Source of the DNA: Undaria pinnatifida
Taxonomy: Eukaryota; Sar; Phaeophyceae; Laminariales; Alariaceae
NCBI GenBank assembly: GCA_012845835.1
Contig: JABAKD010000005.1
Span: 1,647,075 to 1,711,074, forward strand
Reading direction: 5' to 3'
DNA length: 64,000 nt
Below, piece by piece: positions 13,501-22,651 of this stretch. The number at the start of each line of letters is the position of its first letter. The stretch's first letter is position 1. Under the pieces are notes generated by a model. That model searched no databases, was not told the origin of the DNA, and worked only from the letters and a program-made list of their open reading frames with translations. Both the position numbers and the translations under genes were made by a program.

Positions 13501-13781
13501 GTAGAGAGCACAGGCTCGCCTCAACGACCCCGGGTTTTTATTTACCATTGGGGAGAGAGAGAAGGAGGGAGAAAGGCGAAGAATATGAAAGGGATATGCA
13601 TGAGCAACATTGTAATAGACGCTTTTGCTTTTACACACCACTGTCGCATATTGCTCACATCACTGTTCGACTCATGGAACAAATACGCCCATGGAAACGG
13701 GCCGATGTCATCGAAGTCGAAACTTGCTGGAGCGTCCATCCTTCTGCCCGCGTCGATTGTGGAGTCCCCGAAAACGATCAT
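4592..13781 (-). CDS. SGNH/GDSL-family esterase-lipase, partial gene (three exons, continues past left edge)
   Basis: Three minus-strand exons match the complete paralogue at 46826-61546 in order, phase and length: 13781-13659 (123 nt, 41 codons), 5604-5524 (81 nt, 27 codons) and 4693-4592 (102 nt, 34 codons). The first carries the GDSL block I nucleophile (IVFGDSTIDAGRR), the second TNGKVWPSF, the third block II (NYATSGASA) with its glycine. Each starts after a CAG acceptor and ends at a GTGAGC, GTGCGT or GTGAGA donor, all phase 0. The intron between the first two is 8.05 kb and holds MITEs, TATGATAG arrays and a poly(G) repeat. The upstream signal-peptide exon was not found, and the downstream exons (block III and the Asp/His block V) lie outside the window. 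Family knowledge predicts a secreted ester hydrolase; the substrate is unknown. It could be a pseudogene if downstream exons are missing. Confidence 0.8.
4857..5200. mobile_element. MITE family 3, copy in intron of left GDSL gene
   Basis: The left end reads AGCATGGTAGAGGTGTACAA and the right end is its imperfect inverted repeat (TACCTCTACCGCAGCACGC). Related copies lie at 9311-9573, 14314-14588 and 34914-35201. No coding capacity. The left terminal repeat and the body are diverged. Confidence 0.55.
5605..7379. other. large-intron sequence of left GDSL gene, no gene seen
   Basis: This belongs to the 8.05-kb intron. No exon of the paralogue and no recognisable domain was found on either strand. 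A short degenerate GATGATGGATGATG run occurs near 6336-6380. Confidence 0.4.
7380..7525 (+). repeat. degenerate TATGATAG microsatellite
   Basis: Repeated ATAGTATGATAGTATG units with frequent single-base changes. It directly precedes a poly(G)-core repeat copy. The same unit returns at 8095-8430. Confidence 0.85.
7526..8090 (+). repeat. poly(G)-core dispersed repeat, long copy
   Basis: Begins with the A-rich lead-in and CACTCCAGCTGTGAGATCG block, continues through ATAGGTCGGCGACTCCCC and TATCAGGGTCAACAGGATGA, then reaches a run of more than 25 G (7815-7847, one C near its start). A second module follows (AACTATACATTATTTTGAGGGG, a block ending near 7960, then a G-rich tract at 7985-8058). The copy at 58190-58925 is the same in reverse. 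No credible ORF. The G tracts could form quadruplexes. Confidence 0.85.
8095..8430 (+). repeat. TATGATAG / TGATA microsatellite
   Basis: Degenerate GTATGATAGT units pass into (TGATA)n and (TATGG)n tracts. A 30-base fragment of the poly(G)-core family terminus is embedded near 8365-8385. Confidence 0.85.
8612..8640 (-). pseudogene. possible remnant of GDSL exon 2 3' end
   Basis: The minus strand reads a TTTGAAGAGCCCGACAGCGAT string, as at the 3' end of exon 2 of the complete GDSL gene (encoding FEEPDSD). The next bases are GC rather than the GT donor. Similarity fades upstream, so this is a short relic or a chance match. Confidence 0.3.
8641..9310. other. intronic sequence, nothing recognised
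   Basis: Part of the 8-kb intron. No repeat family or coding exon was identified. Confidence 0.35.
9311..9573. mobile_element. MITE family 3 copy
   Basis: Ends are inverted: GAAGCGCGCTACAATAGAGG on the left and a reverse-complement-like CATTGTAGCACGCTTTG on the right. The interior shares the GATTTTGGGTTAA..CATTCAGAAAA block with the copies at 14.3 and 34.9 kb. Non-coding. Confidence 0.65.
9577..10588. other. intronic sequence, no supported feature
   Basis: Several short open frames overlap on both strands, but none has domain-like composition or splice context. Still within the large intron of the left GDSL gene. Confidence 0.3.
10589..11326 (-). CDS. two adjacent unidentified open frames
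   Basis: Two minus-strand frames (11326-11018, 102 codons; 10969-10589, 126 codons from an ATG) follow one another with a 48-bp gap. The second has protein-like composition, with LGPSLVFLGIRCGREAITLP and a charged C-terminal helix RRSLEEVVQKIVEN. No family was recognised. They could be exons or a relic of a transposon gene within the large intron of the left GDSL gene, or chance ORFs. Confidence 0.2.
11327..11930. other. gene-free stretch
   Basis: No coding feature. A 17-bp unit containing CCGTGATGCCACATGG is tandemly duplicated at about 11842-11876. Confidence 0.35.
11931..12206. mobile_element. MITE family 2, diverged copy
   Basis: The left end CGGCTACGTGGGCGGGGT and right end CCCCCCTAACCTAGCC are an imperfect inverted pair, as in the better copy at 40909-41167. 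The interior carries the same near-palindrome ACTCGCGCAAGTGACTCC. Confidence 0.55.
12643..13226. mobile_element. TIR element with TTATTTCTGG/CCAGAAATAA end clusters
   Basis: The left end (12643-12705) and right end (13138-13226) each carry several copies of TTATTTCTGG or its complement CCAGAAATAA in alternating orientation. The centre is unrelated, GC-rich and CTG-repetitive. A 98-codon plus-strand ATG frame (12717-13013) fills the centre but has no recognisable domain. The layout parallels the element at 17002-17848. Confidence 0.5.
13227..13658. other. intronic sequence next to the exon-2 donor
   Basis: Part of the 8-kb intron of the left GDSL gene. No repeat or exon recognised. Confidence 0.35.
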
Positions 13782-14245
13782 CTGCAGGCCAGAAGGTACG
13801 GGGTCGAGTAACCGGGGCCGTTATTCAATTCATGTAAAACAAAAGTTGTGTTACATACGCTTGACAGGTCGTCGCGCAGGCGCGTGCGGGCAGCAGTTGG
13901 CCGTCTTGCTGATGCGGGATAGATAGACGCCGAACAATGATCAGAGAATACAGCAGGTAAGTGTTCGCGCCCTGTCGTACATGACAGACGTGAGTGCGTG
14001 CATGGTGCATGCCATAGCATAGGGGTGGGCACCCGGGATGTCTCGGCGGCCCCTCATTTGGATTGAGGAGATCTATAACCAGGTGTCACGTGCACGACGT
14101 CCACACGCACTGTGGCAGGGGCTACCAAAACGTTCTCAGGCCCTTTCAGATAAAATTTGAATTTACCCAATGGCAGAGGTTTGATACATCGCTAACTAAA
14201 AAGAAGCACCACCCCATGTCCGCACATCTTCCCGCCCGGGTATAG
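13782..14245. other. sequence upstream of the left GDSL gene's catalytic exon
   Basis: The paralogue has its signal-peptide exon 546 bp upstream of the catalytic exon. I searched this stretch for an equivalent MGRSS..PPYYKKW-like exon and did not find one. Confidence 0.3.
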
Positions 14246-14820
14246 TACCGGTGGCGTATGAGATTATCCTTGAGCCAGGCATAGGTCAGTTTCGTGAGTT
14301 CGAGTCCCCCCTAGGACGCGTGCTGCAATAGAAGTAGATGCACCACTTTTTTTCTTAGTACTACTGCTCAATTTGGGAGCTTAAGGCATGATCCTGCGCT
14401 AAACCGATTTGGAGAAAAAAAAAAACTTCTACACCGGATGCAAAATCCCATGGCCAAGGTACACAACAGGAATCGAGTGCAAAATAAGAAAGGTCGTATT
14501 TCGGACGATTTTGGGTGAAGGAGCCCCATCATTCAGAAACCGTTTCAGACCAAAACTGCTTGTAGTACCTCTATCGTACCATGCGTCCCAGTGCAGTGCA
14601 CACTCGTATTCATTCGTAGGGTATTGATTTGTGCACAAATTGACTTGCGGAAAGCGCGAGAGCGTGCTCTAGCAACACTCAATGACCGATCGACGAGCAG
14701 TGGGATTGCCAAACGCTATCCGTGTTAAAATTGAAGGCAATAGGCGGGGGGGAGAAGGGACGGCTGCTGTGAACACGGCTTGTTGTCCAGACGCTGGGAA
14801 GTAAAAGTGTGAAAAAAAAC
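14246..14820 (+). mobile_element. tRNA-derived SINE, interrupted by a MITE
   Basis: The head GGTGGCGTATGAGATTATCC has an A-box-like segment, and GAGTTCGAGTCCCC about 40 bases later fits a B box (GTTCGAGTCC). After a MITE insertion (14314-14588) the body resumes at GTGCACACTCGTATTC and runs through the GACTTGCGGAAAGCGCGAGA block to an A-rich tail at 14812-14819. The uninterrupted copy is at 42686-43006. No tRNA acceptor stem pairs, so this is not a tRNA gene. Confidence 0.7.
14314..14588. mobile_element. MITE family 3 copy nested in a SINE
   Basis: The left end GGACGCGTGCTGCAATAGA and right end TCTATCGTACCATGCGTCC are inverted repeats of each other. It interrupts the SINE between its tRNA-like head and body, as comparison with the intact SINE at 42.7 kb shows. 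Confidence 0.75.
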
Positions 14821-15412
14821 ATGTAGTCTATAGACTATGTATATGCAGATGTCGGAGTGGAAGCATGGACTCGGCGGAATAAGCTACGTGGTATGTGATC
14901 ACTTAATACATGCGAACGTCGGTCGAGCAGTACGGTGCTTAACGCCTGCGCATTGGCAGACGTTGGACATGTCACCAGCTGAAGAAGCACAGGTGCGGTA
15001 AGGAGGGAACATGGATATCGTTAGTTTTCAGCGACTTAAAGTCACTCGTGCTGGTAGCTACAACCAGCATTTCCGACATGCACAGTTAATAGGTTGCTCT
15101 TCGCGCTGAAACGTCAACGGGATATATTCCTATGAGCCCGTTTTATTTGCAGGCCCGATTGAAGCCACTCCGGCAAGTGGGCAGAAGACGCGGCAGTGAT
15201 AATCGAGATACGATACTCTACAATACCACAGCATTTAGTTTTATCGACAAAATGAAGAGGTTGGAGAAGCGCGGGCCTCACGAGATGAGCTACGTGGGCC
15301 AACGTAACCCCGTGGCGTACTCGTGAACTAGTCGCGCGCAGTAATTGAATTCTACCCAACGGCAAAAGTTGGATGTACACCGTCAAATAAAAAAGTACCG
15401 CTGCTTGTGTTT
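14821..15412. other. gene-free stretch
   Basis: No coding feature or known repeat was recognised between the SINE and the next MITE. Confidence 0.3.
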
Positions 15413-15675
15413 GATTCTACGACAACCTCAGCCCGAAGTCAGCGATTTTCTTTCACGAACGTTTCATGGCTGCTCCATACGAGCAAGGATGCTACGAAGA
15501 TTATGGCTTCACACATGTTTTCGTGTTTGCAAAAGAAGGACTACTGGTACCAGTAGAACTATCGAACGACGACGTCGGGGTGGCAAGGGGCACCGTATTT
15601 GAGGAGATACGGCCGGCAGCTGGTCTCAAAACCGGCGATTTCGTTAAAGAAAAATAGGGGGGGCTACCGCAGAAC
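15413..15675. mobile_element. MITE family 1 copy
   Basis: Flanked by GATTCTACGACAACC on the left and GGGGCTACCGCAGAAC on the right. The interior shares GAACGACGACGTCGGGGTG, a GGGGCACCGTATT block and AAAACCGGCGATTTCGTTAA with the copies at 40190-40430 and 49596-49837. No transposase. Confidence 0.65.
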
Positions 15676-16539
15676 CACTCTTGTGCGAAATACTTCTTCG
15701 CCTCCACGTAATACTGCTGTTTATAGTTCGGGGACACCCACGTCCTTGTACGCGTGTTACTCATCATAGTTCAATTGTGACCAACGAACGGCAGACGAAG
15801 CTGGACATATCGAAAGCTAAAGAACGGCCGCTGATTGAAGGGTTTCACTTCCCCGCCCGTGTATACGGAGGTTGGGGAAGTCCGTCTCGGCGCAAAAAGG
15901 GCTCGTACCGGCAAGGGGCGAAAGAGCTACCGTATACCGGTGTACGTGGTATAATAATTCTCCATTACGTTTCGTACCACACCTTTGCTGATGACGCAAC
16001 CTCTTCGCCATGGACGGACACCATGCCCAGCAAAAGACAGGTAGTACCAGTAGCAGCCAAACGAAAGGTCATCTTCCCCATTTCGGAGAAGAGTTACAGG
16101 GGCAGCAACCAGTCAAACGCGTATGACGGCTTCCGCAAGGTTCGCGTTTGGTGTTGAACGAAGGGGAAGCGAGGATGGACTGGGCGCGGGGGGGCGTGTT
16201 GCTCTGAGAGGGAAAAGCACGGTGTGGTGTGGTGCGCTGCTTACATCGTTTGGTTTGGATTCGGTTTGGTCCAACGGCGGCGGGTGTCGGCCTTATCCGA
16301 CTGTTTTCGCCCTCGCTTCGAAAGGACGCCCACACCCACCAGTGGGGTTGTCACTGCAGACAGGTGTCAGCAGGCTTATTATATGATCTTGTATATAATG
16401 CCACTGCTCGGTGTTCACTGCTCGCTGTTGGGCGGTATTGTTTTGTTTGTAACCACGGTAGATAACACGTCCTAACTCTCGTGTTTCGTAGTAAGCTTCC
16501 GGTACATGGTGCACCGCGCACAGCACCTACTCTAATAAC
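15676..16539. other. gene-free stretch with overlapping short ORFs
   Basis: Open frames of up to 158 codons occur on both strands but overlap each other and show no domain or splice context. Treated as non-coding. Confidence 0.3.
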
Positions 16540-16660
16540 AAGAAAAGGGCTTAATGAGAACACACACAGTAATACACGCGATCTTAGTATCACACATCGC
16601 TTGCAAATATGAGTTTCGACTTCGATATCACAGCTGGAGGAGGAGTGTATTTGCATGTTT
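16540..16660 (-). repeat. poly(G)-core family, terminal fragment
   Basis: A reverse-oriented copy of the terminal block (GCTTGCAAATATGAGTTTCG, then CACAGCTGG), diverged and lacking the G-rich core. Confidence 0.65.
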
Positions 16661-17001
16661 ATCATGGTAAGAAAAGGGTACTGTAGGAAAGGCGGGGCCG
16701 AGATCTTAGCGAAACTATTGACCAGGCACCTTGGAGTCGATAGACGAAGGTAGTGTCCAACGTAAGACCCTCTCTCGATTATGAAACACGGACTGAGCCA
16801 GCATTCTTGCTTGTTTTTTACTATTTAAATTAGTAGAACTGTTTAGGGCCCAGATTAACGAGGAACTTGCCATATCGAAAATCGTTTTTTTTTTTGTAAA
16901 TATTTGAATTTAATTTGCATCTGATTGGTCAAAACATATTTGAATCACCCACGATGCATTCTCAAAATTATTACGAAAACTCCAATTCAACAAAGAACTT
17001 C

Positions 17002-17848
17002 GCCTTTTCTTACACAGTCAGTCGGATTCCGCCAGTCGAAAACGGCCCTTTTTTTCTTATAGACTGGACTTTTTTTCGACTGGATTCTTGTGGTCCATCT
17101 TCTGATCGTCAGTCGAGTCGATTATCGTCTATAGTTTTGGTGCTCTTCCTAGTTAGCGGCGGTTGGTGTGAGGGAGTACTGCTGTACTACTGCTGGATGT
17201 TTGGCAGTCGAAAATCGGTTGGCAGCTCTGTGAGCTGTGCTTCGCGCGTTCTTCGTGAGCAACGCGTGCTTCGCGCGCGACGAACCTTCGTCCGAGCGGG
17301 TTGGTGGCGTTGGGCTTAGCCAAAAGCCACCAAAGCTATGTCCGTGGCGTTGCACTCAGCCGACAGCCACCAAAGCTACAGTAGGCGTAGCCGTTGTTGG
17401 CAAAATGGCATCGATAACGCGCGCTACTGCTGTTGTGTGATACACGCTGCTGGCGAGCGCGGCTAGGAGTGCGCCACGCTTACCTGCGGCGAGAAGAAAC
17501 AGCAGTGATAGCAACGGCAGCGTCGGCGCTTTTGTATGATACTGCTGTGTGGTACCTGGTATCATATATGGGCGTGTGGACGTGTGGGTGTGTGCTTTGT
17601 GGTTGGAACGATCCGATGGGTTCGAAAATCAGGGGTGAAACTTTTTCGACTGAGTGAGTTTTTCGACTGGAGGGTCCAGTCGAAAAAGTCGAGTTTTTCG
17701 ACTGGATCCGCCAGTCGGAATTCTCAGTCGAAAAAAGTTGAGCCGAAAAAGCCTTTTTTCGACTGTGTAAGAAAGCCTTGTATTTGGGTTTCTTTTGTCG
17801 AACAAACAGCCTTTTTCGACTGACAAATCCGACTGTATAAGAAATGGC
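17002..17848. mobile_element. 847-bp TIR element with CAGTCGAAAA clusters at both ends
   Basis: The left end GCCTTTTCTTACACAGTC and right end GACTGTATAAGAAATGGC are an inverted pair. Inside each end, CAGTCGAAAA and its complement TTTTCGACTG recur many times in alternating orientation (about 17034-17220 and 17640-17822), so long hairpins can form. The centre is GC-rich and contains a duplicated GCCACCAAAGCTA segment. No transposase ORF. Probably a non-autonomous or foldback-type DNA transposon. Confidence 0.6.
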
Positions 17849-19896
17849 CTGAAAAAAAAAAATGAGTTATACATGGTCGAACTTAGTTGAAATCGAAATT
17901 CAATTTGGGGTTCCAGTTTGTGCACACCCTACCTAGCTAGGCATGACATGTTTTTTGTAACCGAAGCAGCCCAGCCAGAACGTCCTCGGCTGGATATAAG
18001 GGGCTAGACGCCACCATTGCGACAGGTAGGACCACCGGAGCACCGGCAGCGCGGCCTTGGAAGGCCCTCAGCACAGCCTAGACCGCCTGCGACGTCTCGA
18101 AAACAATGGAAACCGCCGGAAACCCAGTTTTTCGTCGCCCTGCACCTCGAAAATTACACGACTAAATACCACATCACGACTTCGATCAGAAGTTCGAACG
18201 CTGTATCCCCGTCTCTGCTGCGCCCACGTTCGGGCGGCGGGGCGGAGCCAGTCCATCCAAGAGACGCCTAGATAGAGCCATAACCTCCAAGCCGCTGCCG
18301 GCGAAAACTTTCTGCCGCTAGCCGCGGCACTCCGGGAAGAACGCGAGCCATCGCTTAATATCTCGGTCGTTACCCACGGGAGGGTGTTCGTTGACCCTTT
18401 TGCGTTTATTTTTATATATTTTCACCGCACGACGCCGTTCCTTGTTAAGAGGCAGAGCCGAAGTTTCCGAGTATTTTGCATGAAATTCAAAAAATAGAAT
18501 CGACTAACGATTTTCCGTGCTCTTCGTTAGTCTGGGCCTTTTTGGGTTATCTTAGCATCCTGTTGTACCTATGAATACCTGGTATGTGTATTGTGTTTGT
18601 ACGTACCAGGTACATGATTTTCACAGACAGCTAGACTAGATAGATGTAGGTTGGTTCACGTAATAAAAAACCAAAGTCTCTCCCCCAGCGAATGAATGCC
18701 GCTCGCAATATCCAGTCATTATTAAATGGATATTTGTTTTGGCATCATAGTGACCCTCATGACCAGTGTAAGAGGCAGAGGGTGGCATGGACAGTTTTTT
18801 TTCAACGGCCTCGGTCTGTCTCTAGGAGCAAAACGCGGATCGACCAATTTCAATGACGGGTTTTCATATTCTTCAAAAATATATTCAGTTTTTTTCCAAG
18901 CGGAGGCGAGAAAATAAATTGCGCCGCACCTTGCACGAACCGGTTGGAGTACTCCAAGGAATGTCGAATTTTTCGCGCAAAAAATCCAGGATCTAACCTG
19001 CCTGTGTTCAAAAGTTAGGCATGTTATATCTAGCGAGAAAGCTTGATATCTCACTAAAACCAAGTTTTTTTGAAGGAAATAACGAACCTGATTCAATTTT
19101 ACGCACGAAAGGCCAAATGTCCACGCCGTTCTTAAGAAGAGAGAGGCCCTGAAAAAATGCACACCTGCTCTACATGATGCATGCCCGCCCCGAGCCCTGA
19201 CCTCCTTTTTTTTTTTTTTTTTCGACGAAAACTGTTGTTCTAAGGTGGGCCACATTCTCCAAAAAATCTTAACTGACCAAAAAATCAGACGAAAAAAAAA
19301 AATAACGACGAGTGAGTGAGGTCTTCGCAAAGACACGTAGAAAAGACGTGTGCAAAATTGCACGGTGTGAATCGAAAAAACGGCGTGGACATTCGCCGGG
19401 GAATAAATATATATTATTTCTGTACGTGAACCAGCCTGTCTAACAGGGCGTTCTCCTATTATAGCCATGGATTATGCTAGCCGGGGAATCTACCGATGAT
19501 GACGTGTGTTGTGCGAATCACACAATACTCGTGTCGGCATGCAGTCGGCCCTCGACATCGTTTGGGCGGCATGCCCGCGTGACATGTATTACAGCGCGCG
19601 TTGTACGCCGTATTGACACAAAAAAAAATTCATCTCTGGGCACTGACATCGACGTATTATTGTGCGCTACACGACCCGGACGGGGAACGAGAGCGGCCTG
19701 CGGGGGGGGTGGCAAAAATCCTCCACCGCCGTGCATATCACACAACGTACACAGCTACGGTAGGGTGGTTGTGTTGTTTTTGGTACTGTCATAGGGGTCA
19801 TGTTTTTCCAGTGGCTCACGGTCAATCGCGCGATCGACCTCCCTGTTCTTCTAATGGGGGGTGTTAACATACTAGACTATACAATGTAGTTGCACA
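17849..19896. other. AT-rich gene-free stretch
   Basis: Holds two TACCWGGTA motifs 28 bases apart (18576, 18604), a poly(T) run (19203-19221) and a 248-codon minus-strand frame (19468-18722) in low-complexity sequence with no recognised domain. No gene is supported. Confidence 0.35.
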
Positions 19897-20046
19897 AGGG
19901 GAGTCGCCGACCTATATCCTTAATGAGGACACACAAACAACCCGTAATACGCGCGATCGGAGCATCACACATACATCTTGCAAAGATGAGTTTCGACGAA
20001 AATATTCGATCTCACAGCTAGAGGAGTGTATTTTTACTTTTATATT
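19897..20046 (-). repeat. poly(G)-core family, terminal copy
   Basis: Reverse-oriented GGGGAGTCGCCGACCTATAT through the GTGTCC, CGCGCGATCGGAG and GCAAAGATGAGTTTCGACGA blocks to the A-rich terminus. The G/C-rich core is absent. Confidence 0.75.
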
Positions 20047-21155
20047 ACAGTCGTCTAAGTTTGATCGTCGTGCTGTTTTTATTTTTCGACATAAATCCTT
20101 ATTATTGGGGGGTGGTCAGCTGGGTTGCGCCAAACTAACCACCTAACGTGTTTTGGTCAGCGAGGTAGAGAGTCACTCGCGCGAGTATGGTATGATAGCT
20201 CAAGCCAGGTACGTAGCTCAACAGGGGGGATATCACCGACCGTAGGGTTGCTGGAAAGTAAAGTGCTTTGAGCAAAAGCGACTCTAGTGAAGCCTGGTTG
20301 CGGTCGCTGGCTGTGCGCTATGACGCGACCAATGCTACGTACAGTAACGGGGTTATTTTTGGGGCGGCCTGTTGGCAGTGGCCCAGGGTCGCTTGCGCGA
20401 GTTAGTGCGACTTATCTGTGGATTTTCGCTCGTAATATTTCGTGCTGTTGTTGTTTGTTCTTCTTCTGCTATATGAGAAACCCGCACTGAAATGAATAGT
20501 AACCAACGCCGCGCCAAAGCAAAACCACCTGAGTTCACAAATATTTTTGGCTGTAAGTAACATGTAACAGACTTACCCGGGCGAGTGGCTCAAACAAGGT
20601 GGTAGTGAAAACAGTAGAAAGTAGGGTTATTGCGCTCCTACTGTTTTTGTAGCCTTGATCACGTGGAAGATATTTAAAACATACCCTCGGACGATTTGCA
20701 AGGCTGATCTTGGCAACAACGGAGGAGAGCGCACGTTGTGCAAGGCCTCAAACGACGCGTGTTGTTACATACGAAAATATAAGGCGGGATACTTCCAAAG
20801 CCACTGTTTTAACCTTGTATATGTGTGCCCTCTCCGCTGTTGCTGGAGAAAATCTCGGCTTTGGGGTTTCGTCGCAGGCGGTGTGTGTTGTATCGTCAAC
20901 GCGTGCTACGACGATAAGAGGTACCAGGCAGCGCATTCTCCGGCTAAAACGATTCTTCTGAATGAAAGAGCTCATTAACTAGCTAACACGGAATCGTCGG
21001 AAGTTTCCTTCCATTTTTAGAATAATATCTTCGTTGCATACCTTGTACATAGACCATGGGAGGATTGTTCATCGGATTTTGAATTCCTCTCCCAAAAAAA
21101 TCAGACTTTTGTGTGAGGTACCAGGTAGGTACATAATGAAGTACTTGTTTTGTTT
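20047..21155. other. gene-free stretch
   Basis: Contains two CACTCGCGCGAGT-like motifs of MITE family 2 (about 20175 and 20580), possibly the ends of a diverged copy. A TACCAGGTA lies at 21119. No exon recognised. Confidence 0.35.
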
Positions 21156-21467
21156 TCACGCTTACTTTTCATTTCTGCTTCAGGGCAAGCCGTGGTCGCA
21201 GGTGTCATCCCTTCTCCCCCCCGGTTCTTGCCTTATTTTTTTTTCGCGCATAGCATAGGGTTCAGCAACCCCACTACTCGTCGGTTGTTCATCGAGTGTT
21301 GCTAACTCACGCTCTTTCGCGTTTTCCGCAAGTCATTTTGTTGTGCACAAGAAAAAGTCCCGGCGAACTTTATACGACTGTTGTTACGCACTCGGGGGGA
21401 TTCGAACCAACGAAACTGACGTATAATACCAGGCTCGAGGATACAACCTGATACGCCACCGGGGCGA
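21156..21467 (-). mobile_element. tRNA-derived SINE, reverse orientation
   Basis: The tRNA-like head is at 21395-21467 on the minus strand (B-box-like GTTCGAATCCCC, then A-box-like GGTGGCGTATCAGGTTGTAT). The body shares GACTTGCGGAAAACGCGAAAG and the AACCGGGGGGGAGAAGGGAT block with the copy at 42.7 kb. No clear A-rich tail remains. Confidence 0.7.
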
Positions 21468-21504
21468 GCGGGTTATATTGCATATAGTGTATATAGTGGT
21501 TGTA

Positions 21505-21975
21505 CGACTTACAGGATATAAATAATAAACAGGTGCATTACTTCCAAAACCGTGAGATTTACCCCCTTCCTTGAAGAATTATTTATTTCCACGCACATTT
21601 TGAGTCCCCCCCCCCCCCCCCCCCCCCCCACTCCCTCTTGTACAAACCCATGCCCCCAAGCCCTTCCAAACTCTGCCCTCCCCTCACCGGTTATACGACT
21701 TTCAGGATGCACTTGACGAACTGATGAATTTCCTTCCACAGCTAGCTGTCAGATTTTGTCCCCCTCAAAAACGGGTTTTATAGGTGCCGTGTACAGACTG
21801 ACTAACATCACATTGTTGGCCCTGACAGCTACACTGTAGTTCCAAGGGGAGTCGCCGACCTATATTCTCAACGAGGACACACAACCCATAATACGTATCG
21901 GAGTATCACACACAGCTTGCAAAGATGAGTTTCGACAAAAAACCTCGATCTCACAGCTGGAGTGTATTTTTACCT
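21505..21975 (-). repeat. poly(G)-core dispersed repeat, reverse copy
   Basis: Reading on the minus strand: terminal CACTCCAGCTGTGAGATCG, the GTCGGCGACTCCCC block, the AAACCCGTTTTTGAGGGGG block, a uninterrupted G run (positions 21607-21629 as C), then the CTGTTTATTATTTATATCC end. Confidence 0.8.
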
Positions 21976-22086
21976 ATCTATATAATTTAGTATAGACACC
22001 CTCAAGTGACCCCCCGAAAAAACATGGAACATATATATCATCTACCATACTACTGGACCAGTAGCATGCGCAAATAAATACGTGTT

Positions 22087-22156
22087 ATACACCAGTATTT
22101 TCGAGCCAGTTCTTCTCCTCAGATAGTATGGGATATGTACACTGGCATCACCTCCC
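22087..22156 (-). repeat. B2 split direct repeat
   Basis: Element 3' end on the minus strand. Matches B1 (22457-22526) without a visible mismatch over 70 bp and then diverges, though a GGTGTAGCCACT / GGTGTAACCACT echo continues for about 20 bases. Confidence 0.9.
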
Positions 22157-22195
22157 GTAAGGGTGGGTGTAGCCACTCCCGTGCATAGGCAGCGG

Positions 22196-22236
22196 AAATG
22201 AGTGTTTTCGGTAGAACAGTCATATAACACTCATTT
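22196..22236. other. hairpin between B2 and A2
   Basis: AAATGAGTGTT (22196-22206) and AACACTCATTT (22226-22236) form a perfect 11-bp stem with a 19-base loop. It lies in the 146-bp spacer between A2 and B2, where a 3' end or processing signal of the element could be placed (inference). Confidence 0.6.
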
Positions 22237-22302
22237 CTCTTGCTTATGTACGGAATAATATTCGGAGAATAACTGAACTCAAAGTTGGGTGGGTGGGTGG
22301 TT

Positions 22303-22460
22303 GTCTCAACAGATCAGTTCTCAATCTGTGTTTTTCTCTCGAAACAGGGTGCCAAATTGAGAAGTGAGCGTGTGTCCTGGCTCTCCAAATTATGGGCTCT
22401 TTATTCCATGACAGATCTGGGATCGATTTTATCTTTTTTCATATCTGGATTTAATAATAC
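22303..22460 (-). repeat. A2 split direct repeat
   Basis: 158 bp matching A1 (31067-31224) with no visible mismatch. It overlaps B1 by ATAC at 22457-22460. Both A copies therefore lie in the same orientation, unlike the inverted ends of DIRS-1 itself. Confidence 0.92.
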
Positions 22461-22526
22461 ACCAGTATTTTCGAGCCAGTTCTTCTCCTCAGATAGTATG
22501 GGATATGTACACTGGCATCACCTCCC
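22457..22526 (-). repeat. B1 split direct repeat
   Basis: 70 bp identical to B2, abutting A2. In known split-repeat elements the internal B1A2 junction serves as template to restore the joined ends of the circular intermediate. Confidence 0.9.
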
Positions 22527-22651
22527 ACGGTTGGTGTAACCACTTCTTCCTATACTTTTATTTATATTCCATCTTCTTAAGTGGAATACTTCATATCCCA
22601 TACTTTTACATCATCCATGATGTTCTGCAATTTTCTAAACAATGTTATTTG

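Noticed and set aside
18722-19468. 248-codon minus-strand frame with an ATG
   Set aside because: It contains a poly-Lys run from a T tract and no recognisable domain or splice context; I cannot support it as a gene.
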